8,921 nucleotides of DNA, taken from assembly GCA_019308525.1 (NCBI GenBank), contig JAFDIC010000139.1, positions 1 to 8,921 of the forward strand, given 5' to 3'. Below, in pieces: positions 5,546-8,921 of the stretch. Every line of letters begins with the position of its first letter. The stretch's first letter is position 1. Position numbers and translations under genes: made by a program. Below the pieces are notes generated by a model. It worked only from the letters and a program-made list of their open reading frames with translations, did not search any database and was not told where the DNA came from. Origin of the DNA: Deltaproteobacteria bacterium (lineage in GTDB: Bacteria > Desulfobacterota > DSM-4660 > Desulfatiglandales > HGW-15).

Positions 5546-6577
5546 ATGTTGAAGAAGATACCTTTGAAGGATGCAGTGGGCACAAAGCTGGCCCATGATA
5601 TAACGGAAATCCGGCCCGGAGAGTTCAAGGGACCGGCCTTTCGCAAGGGGCATAACGTGTGCAATGAAGACATCTGCCATCTCCAAAAACTGGGGAAAAA
5701 CCATCTCTATCTCATTGACCTTGATGAGGACGAGATCCACGAAAATGACGCTGCCTTCATCCTTGCCCAGGCCCTTGCCGGAGAAGGCATCACGTGGAAA
5801 GACGGTCCCAGGGAGGGCAAGATAAGCCTACTGGCGGCAAGGGATGGGCTTCTGACCGTGGATACTGCCGCTCTTGCCGCGTTCAACATGGTGGATGAGG
5901 TGATGTGTGCAACGCTGCACAACAACACCCTTGTCAGGCAGGGAGAGATGGTGGCAGGCACCAGGGCGATTCCCCTCGTAATGAAACGCAGTGCCATAGA
6001 ACGGGCCGCGGCCATGGCAAGCCAGAACGGCCCTGTGCTCTCTGTCAAGCCCCTTCGCCAGGCCAGGGTAGGGCTGATCATCACGGGAAACGAGGTCTAC
6101 CACGGGCTCATAGAAGATCGCTTTGCCCCCATTCTGAGCGAAAAGGTGAAAGAACTGGGATCAGAGGTCCTTGCGCAGGCCTTTGCGCCGGACATACCTG
6201 ATAGGATTTCAGAAGCTATTCGATCTCAACTTGACCGTGGCTGTGACTTGCTGTTGCTGACAGGTGGAATGAGCGTGGATCCCGACGATGTCACTCGCCA
6301 CGGCATTCGCCTCGCCGGCGCCAGGGAGATCCATTACGGGGCGGCAGTCCTTCCAGGTTCCATGTTCCTGGTGGCCTACATTGATGATATACCCTTACTC
6401 GGTGTGCCTGCCTGCGGCCTGTATCACCGGACCACGGTGCTGGACCTGATACTACCCCGTGTCCTGGCAGGCCAGAGGATAGGCAAGGAGACCCTTGCCT
6501 TTCTTGGGCATGGTGGACTTTGCAAAGACTGCCCGGAATGCACGTATCCCCCCTGCCCCTTTGGCAAGGGGATGTAA
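5546..6577 (+). CDS. MoeA/Mog-fold molybdopterin-binding protein with four-cysteine C-terminal tail
   Basis: The 343-residue product has an N-terminal ~165-residue region unlike classical MoeA domains (it includes AVGTKLAHDI near residues 10-19 and ATLHNNTLVRQGE near 122-134). A MoCF-type molybdopterin-binding domain follows: VGLIITGNEVY (residues 175-185), LLLLTGGMSVDPDDVT (235-250) and LLGVPACG (284-291), the standard molybdopterin loops. The C-terminus carries Cys326-xx-Cys329-xx-Cys332-x4-Cys337, in a 'GHGGLC...CPFGKG' setting that could hold an Fe-S cluster or zinc. This architecture matches a known but functionally unassigned 'molybdopterin-binding protein' family rather than true MoeA. 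Its AGAGGA ribosome binding site lies in the last codons of the fmdE-family gene, and only 4 bp separate stop and start, implying translational coupling. Role in Mo/W insertion, storage or regulation is inferred. Confidence 0.88.
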   Translation: MLKKIPLKDAVGTKLAHDITEIRPGEFKGPAFRKGHNVCNEDICHLQKLGKNHLYLIDLDEDEIHENDAAFILAQALAGEGITWKDGPREGKISLLAARDGLLTVDTAALAAFNMVDEVMCATLHNNTLVRQGEMVAGTRAIPLVMKRSAIERAAAMASQNGPVLSVKPLRQARVGLIITGNEVYHGLIEDRFAPILSEKVKELGSEVLAQAFAPDIPDRISEAIRSQLDRGCDLLLLTGGMSVDPDDVTRHGIRLAGAREIHYGAAVLPGSMFLVAYIDDIPLLGVPACGLYHRTTVLDLILPRVLAGQRIGKETLAFLGHGGLCKDCPECTYPPCPFGKGM

Positions 6578-6606
6578 ACCAACAAGCCTCAAACCAATAG
6601 CCTTAT

Positions 6607-6636
6607 AGCCCCGATTTTTGTGCCGGGGCTTTTTTT
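6607..6636 (+). terminator. Intrinsic terminator of the FmdE/molybdopterin operon
   Basis: AGCCCCG (6607-6613) and CGGGGCT (6624-6630) form a 7-bp GC-rich stem with a 10-nt loop, followed by a run of seven T (6630-6636). It is a textbook rho-independent terminator 30 nt past the operon's last stop codon. Confidence 0.9.
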
Positions 6637-6665
6637 CATGGACCGTGGTTTGAACTTCGACGTCA

Positions 6666-6705
6666 ATTGAGATATCAAACATCGCTGACCCATTTGTATC
6701 TCAAT
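6666..6705. promoter_or_regulatory. 9-bp inverted repeat upstream of the MFS gene (possible operator)
   Basis: ATTGAGATA (6666-6674) and TATCTCAAT (6697-6705) are exact reverse complements 22 bp apart. If A6665 is bulged, GTC/GAC extends the match outward. The position, 50-90 bp before the MFS start and past the terminator, fits a regulator site. No promoter hexamers are convincing here. Confidence 0.3.
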
Positions 6706-6717
6706 GACTCCAACTTC

Positions 6718-6749
6718 CAGATTATTGGGCTTTCGGAGGTCATAATCTG
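6718..6749 (+). promoter_or_regulatory. Stem-loop presenting the Shine-Dalgarno of the MFS gene
   Basis: CAGATTAT (6718-6725) and ATAATCTG (6742-6749) form a perfect 8-bp stem with a 16-nt loop that holds GGAGGT (6735-6740). The Shine-Dalgarno is 14 nt from the ATG at 6755, too far for ordinary spacing. Formation of the stem would change its effective distance, so the hairpin may tune translation. It could instead be a DNA operator. Confidence 0.4.
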
Positions 6750-6754
6750 ACGTT

Positions 6755-7981
6755 ATGGACAATACTAAGCCTCGATTTTTCTACGGTTACCTGGTTGTGG
6801 CAGCTTCCTTTACCATCATGGTCCTGACCTTTGGTATCAACTACAGTTTCGGAGTCTTTTTCAAGCCGCTGGTAACAGAATTCGGATGGGCAAGAGGTCT
6901 TACTTCCGGGGCCTATTCCCTGATGACCGTCATGGCCGGGTTCCTCGGTATTTTTGCCGGAAAAATCAGTGACCGGTACGGACCCAGAATCATCGGGGTG
7001 ACCAGCGGGGCTCTACTTGGAATTGGGTTCCTGATCCTGTCCGGAATTCAATCCATTGGTCATTTCTACCTGGTCCACATCTTCATTCTCTCAGCAGGCA
7101 TCGGCGCAGTCTGGCCCGGGCTCGTTCCGGCAATCGCCCGGTGGTTCACCAGGAGGCGAGGCCTTATGACAGGAGTAATGGCATCTGGAGTCGGCCTGGG
7201 CACCTTGCTGGTACCTCCCATAGCAAGTTGGATCATTACCCTTTATGGCTGGCGCAAGGCCTATTTGCTGATTGGCATTTCCACTTTCATACTGGCCCTG
7301 TTCTCTTCCCTGTTCCTGAAGAGAGACCCGGCCCAGGTAAACCTTTTACCATATGGCGAGGATCATGACGCGGAAGGAGGGTCCCCGGTAAAGGTGGAAT
7401 TGCCCTTTGGGGCCGCCGTCAGAAGCGGGGTGTTCATGTTGCTTTGCGCCATATACTTTTGCTACGGGTATTCGCTTCACACCGTCATGGTACACATCGT
7501 TCCCCATGCCATTGACATGGGAACGCTCCCAACAAGTGCTTCAAGGATCCTTGGAATAATCGGGCTGACCAGCATTGGGAGCAGGATACTGATTGCAGGG
7601 GCAAGCGATCGCATGGGTGTCAGGCCTGCCCTCCTGATCGTCTTCTCCCTCCTGTTTATCTCCCTCCTGTGGGTCAATTGGGCCAATACGGACCTGGAGC
7701 TCTATGTGTTCGGCTTTCTTTTCGGTACCTCCTACGGGGGGATAATGTCCCTTCAGGCCCTTGCCGTGGCAGAGATCTTCGGCCTGGCGGCAGTTGGCCA
7801 GATCCTGGGGGCGGTTGTCTTTCATTACACTATCGGGGCCTCAATCGGTCCTCTTGTCACAGGGTATGTCTTTGATCTTTACGGAAGCTACTCGCCAGCC
7901 TTTTGGACAGCAGCGACCTTTTCAGGCCTCTCCCTCTTACTTACCTGTTACCTGAAAGTGCATCGAAGTCCGGAACGATAG
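6755..7981 (+). CDS. MFS transporter, oxalate/formate antiporter (OFA) / monocarboxylate-like
   Basis: The 408-residue protein has about 12 predicted membrane helices in two six-helix halves joined by a cytoplasmic loop (roughly residues 190-220, 'KRDPAQVNLLPYGEDHDAEG'). The N-terminus 'FFYGYLVVAASFTIMVLTFG...SFGVFFKPLVTEFGW' and the later ARWFTRRRGLMTGVMASGVG are typical of OFA and monocarboxylate-type carriers. MFS motif A, GKISDRYGPR, lies at residues 69-78 between helices 2 and 3, and a second copy-like GASDRMGVRP occurs in the C-terminal half. Family members exchange or co-transport small organic anions such as oxalate, formate or other monocarboxylates; the substrate is not readable. 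In-frame stops just upstream make 6755 the only good start. It is a single-gene unit preceded by a terminator and converging on the RidA-like gene. Confidence 0.9.
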   Translation: MDNTKPRFFYGYLVVAASFTIMVLTFGINYSFGVFFKPLVTEFGWARGLTSGAYSLMTVMAGFLGIFAGKISDRYGPRIIGVTSGALLGIGFLILSGIQSIGHFYLVHIFILSAGIGAVWPGLVPAIARWFTRRRGLMTGVMASGVGLGTLLVPPIASWIITLYGWRKAYLLIGISTFILALFSSLFLKRDPAQVNLLPYGEDHDAEGGSPVKVELPFGAAVRSGVFMLLCAIYFCYGYSLHTVMVHIVPHAIDMGTLPTSASRILGIIGLTSIGSRILIAGASDRMGVRPALLIVFSLLFISLLWVNWANTDLELYVFGFLFGTSYGGIMSLQALAVAEIFGLAAVGQILGAVVFHYTIGASIGPLVTGYVFDLYGSYSPAFWTAATFSGLSLLLTCYLKVHRSPER

Positions 7982-7989
7982 AACAAGGC

Positions 7990-8005
7990 CAGGGAAGGTT
8001 CCCTG
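7990..8005. terminator. Short hairpin between convergent MFS and RidA-like genes
   Basis: CAGGGA (7990-7995) and TCCCTG (8000-8005) form a 6-bp stem with an AGGT loop in the 24-bp gap between the two convergent stop codons. It could serve both strands, but no T-run follows on either side, so intrinsic termination would be weak. Confidence 0.35.
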
Positions 8006-8416
8006 TCAGCCGCTCAGGGCCGTTACGTCAAACTCCACGAGCATGTCGTCTCTGGAAAGTGAAACCACTTGGCAGACCGTACTTGCAGGCGGGTTCTTGG
8101 CCAGGGAGGGTGCATGGATCCTGTAGTATTCCATCTCGGTCTCTTTTACGATCTCGTAATCCTTCATGTCCCTGAAATAGATTACCACTTTCACGATATT
8201 CTCCATGGAACTCCCGGCCTCTTCAAGAGCCAGTCTGACCTTGTCCAGGGCGACCGTGACCTGTTCCCTGACATCATCGGATGAAATCTCTCCCGTCTCC
8301 AGGGTCCTTCCGCTGCATCCCGACAGGAACACGAAGTCACCTGCCACAACGGACCGGGCGAATCTCTGTTTTTTCCCACCGTATTCCAGGGGAAAGGTCT
8401 TCTTGGTTCTTGACAT
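8006..8416 (-). CDS. RidA/YjgF/UK114-family protein lacking the catalytic arginine
   Basis: A 136-residue cytoplasmic protein of the Rid family, which forms trimers with ligand pockets between subunits. The family pattern runs throughout: 'FARSVVAGDFVFLSGCSG' (residues 19-36), 'EQVTVALDKVRLALEEAGSSMENIVKVVIYFRDM' (51-84) and the closing 'NPPASTVCQVVSLSRDDMLVEFDVTA' (108-133). In true RidA imine deaminases an Arg (Arg105 in E. coli) sits in the 'P-A-R-S/T' segment; by hand alignment Ser112 occupies that position here. Subgroups without this Arg (Rid4-7) are not expected to deaminate 2-iminopropionate-type imines, and their roles are mostly unknown. The gene follows the TRAP permease gene by 70 bp on the same strand, so it may act on a product of the transported compound. 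The ribosome binding site is weak (AG-rich run 10-20 nt upstream). Confidence 0.88.
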   Translation of the reverse strand: MSRTKKTFPLEYGGKKQRFARSVVAGDFVFLSGCSGRTLETGEISSDDVREQVTVALDKVRLALEEAGSSMENIVKVVIYFRDMKDYEIVKETEMEYYRIHAPSLAKNPPASTVCQVVSLSRDDMLVEFDVTALSG

Positions 8417-8486
8417 GATATTGATCTCTCTCTTTCTCTCAGGCCTTCATATCTCCTGGGCAGGAATCCCCGGTAGGGCCATTGGC

Positions 8487-8921
8487 CTATTCCATCAAGC
8501 TGGGCAAGAAAAGGCTGATCTGAGGGAAAAGGACCAATGCTATGACCTCCAGGGCATCGGCCACCAGATGGGGGAAGACACCGCGGAAGATCTTTCCTAT
8601 GGGGACCCCTGAGATTCCCCTTATGATAAAAACATTGAGGCCTACAGGGGGTGTGATCAAACCCATCTCGGTCACGCGGACTACCAGGATACCGAACCAT
8701 ATGGGATTGAAATCCAATCTGAGAATCAAGGGGAAAAAAACCGGTATGGTCAACAGGACAATTGCCATGGAATCCATTATGCAACCGAGGGCCAGGGTAA
8801 TGATCAGGATGATGGCCAGGATCAAATATCGGTTGACGGGCAGTGTCGAGACAAAATGTGCCAGCTCCGTGGGCAGCCTCGTTACGGAAAGAAAATAACC
8901 GAATATCATGGCCCCGAGGAT
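8487..8921 (-). CDS. TRAP transporter large permease, DctM type (C-terminal part, 5' end outside window)
   Basis: The frame is open to the right edge (codons before the internal Met at 8909 read I-L-G-A), so 145 C-terminal residues are present and the start is missing. Diagnostic DctM segments include 'MIFGYFLSVTRLP', 'GCIMDSMAIVLLTIPVFFPLI', 'FNPIWFGILVV...EMGLITPPVG' and 'LNVFIIRGI', followed by 'IFRGVFPHLVADALEVIALVLFPQISLFLPSLM' as the last helices. In the family this subunit is the sodium-driven channel for an extracytoplasmic solute receptor (DctP) with a small DctQ subunit; those genes should lie upstream beyond the right edge. Typical substrates are C4-dicarboxylates, sugar acids or keto acids; the one here cannot be told. 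The RidA-like gene is next downstream. Confidence 0.93.
   Translation of the reverse strand: MLGAMIFGYFLSVTRLPTELAHFVSTLPVNRYLILAIILIITLALGCIMDSMAIVLLTIPVFFPLILRLDFNPIWFGILVVRVTEMGLITPPVGLNVFIIRGISGVPIGKIFRGVFPHLVADALEVIALVLFPQISLFLPSLME

Noticed and set aside
8191..8784. 197-residue minus-strand open frame
   Set aside because: It overlaps both the RidA-like and TRAP genes in another frame and shows a proline/arginine-rich composition typical of an out-of-frame shadow.
1..8921. CRISPR array, rRNA, prophage or toxin-antitoxin genes
   Set aside because: No regularly spaced direct repeats, no rRNA-like stretch and no recognisable phage or toxin-antitoxin protein was seen on either strand.

Overview
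The window looks like chromosomal DNA of a free-living, anaerobic-type Gram-negative bacterium, most plausibly a Desulfobacterota (deltaproteobacterial) relative. This is an inference from gene content: an FmdE-type protein paired with a cysteine-tailed molybdopterin-binding protein, a TRAP transporter, an oxalate/formate-type MFS carrier, a peptide-type ABC importer and a RAYT-like transposase relic. No rRNA, tRNA or CRISPR array was seen.

Layout. Positions 1-2149 (minus strand) hold a family-5 substrate-binding protein followed by the start of its DppB/OppB-type permease, which runs off the left edge. A 10-bp intercistronic hairpin separates them. Positions 2150-2643 are non-coding, with a candidate promoter and palindrome for the transporter and a weak terminator-like hairpin. 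Positions 2644-3576 (minus) encode a secreted protein of the zinc-dependent phospholipase C / P1 nuclease fold. Positions 3577-4827 lack an intact gene. The middle of this gap is a graveyard of mobile DNA: a 19-bp perfect inverted repeat (3962-3980 / 4532-4550) bounds a broken RAYT-like transposase and a foldback palindromic element. Its right end is a long, highly structured leader for the next gene.

Positions 4828-6577 (plus) form a tight two-gene operon: FmdE-family protein, then a MoeA/Mog-fold molybdopterin-binding protein with a C-terminal four-cysteine motif. It ends at a strong intrinsic terminator (6607-6636). The ~200-nt leader has several mutually exclusive helices and a hairpin over the ribosome binding site. 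Together with the molybdopterin-related genes this makes it a candidate molybdenum/tungsten cofactor riboswitch. This is the most interesting system in the window.

Positions 6755-7981 (plus) encode an MFS carrier. It converges on a minus-strand unit entering from the right edge: the C-terminal part of a TRAP large permease (DctM type), then a RidA/YjgF-family protein that lacks the usual catalytic arginine. The window is rich in uptake systems (ABC, MFS, TRAP) for small organic compounds, but their substrates cannot be read from sequence alone.
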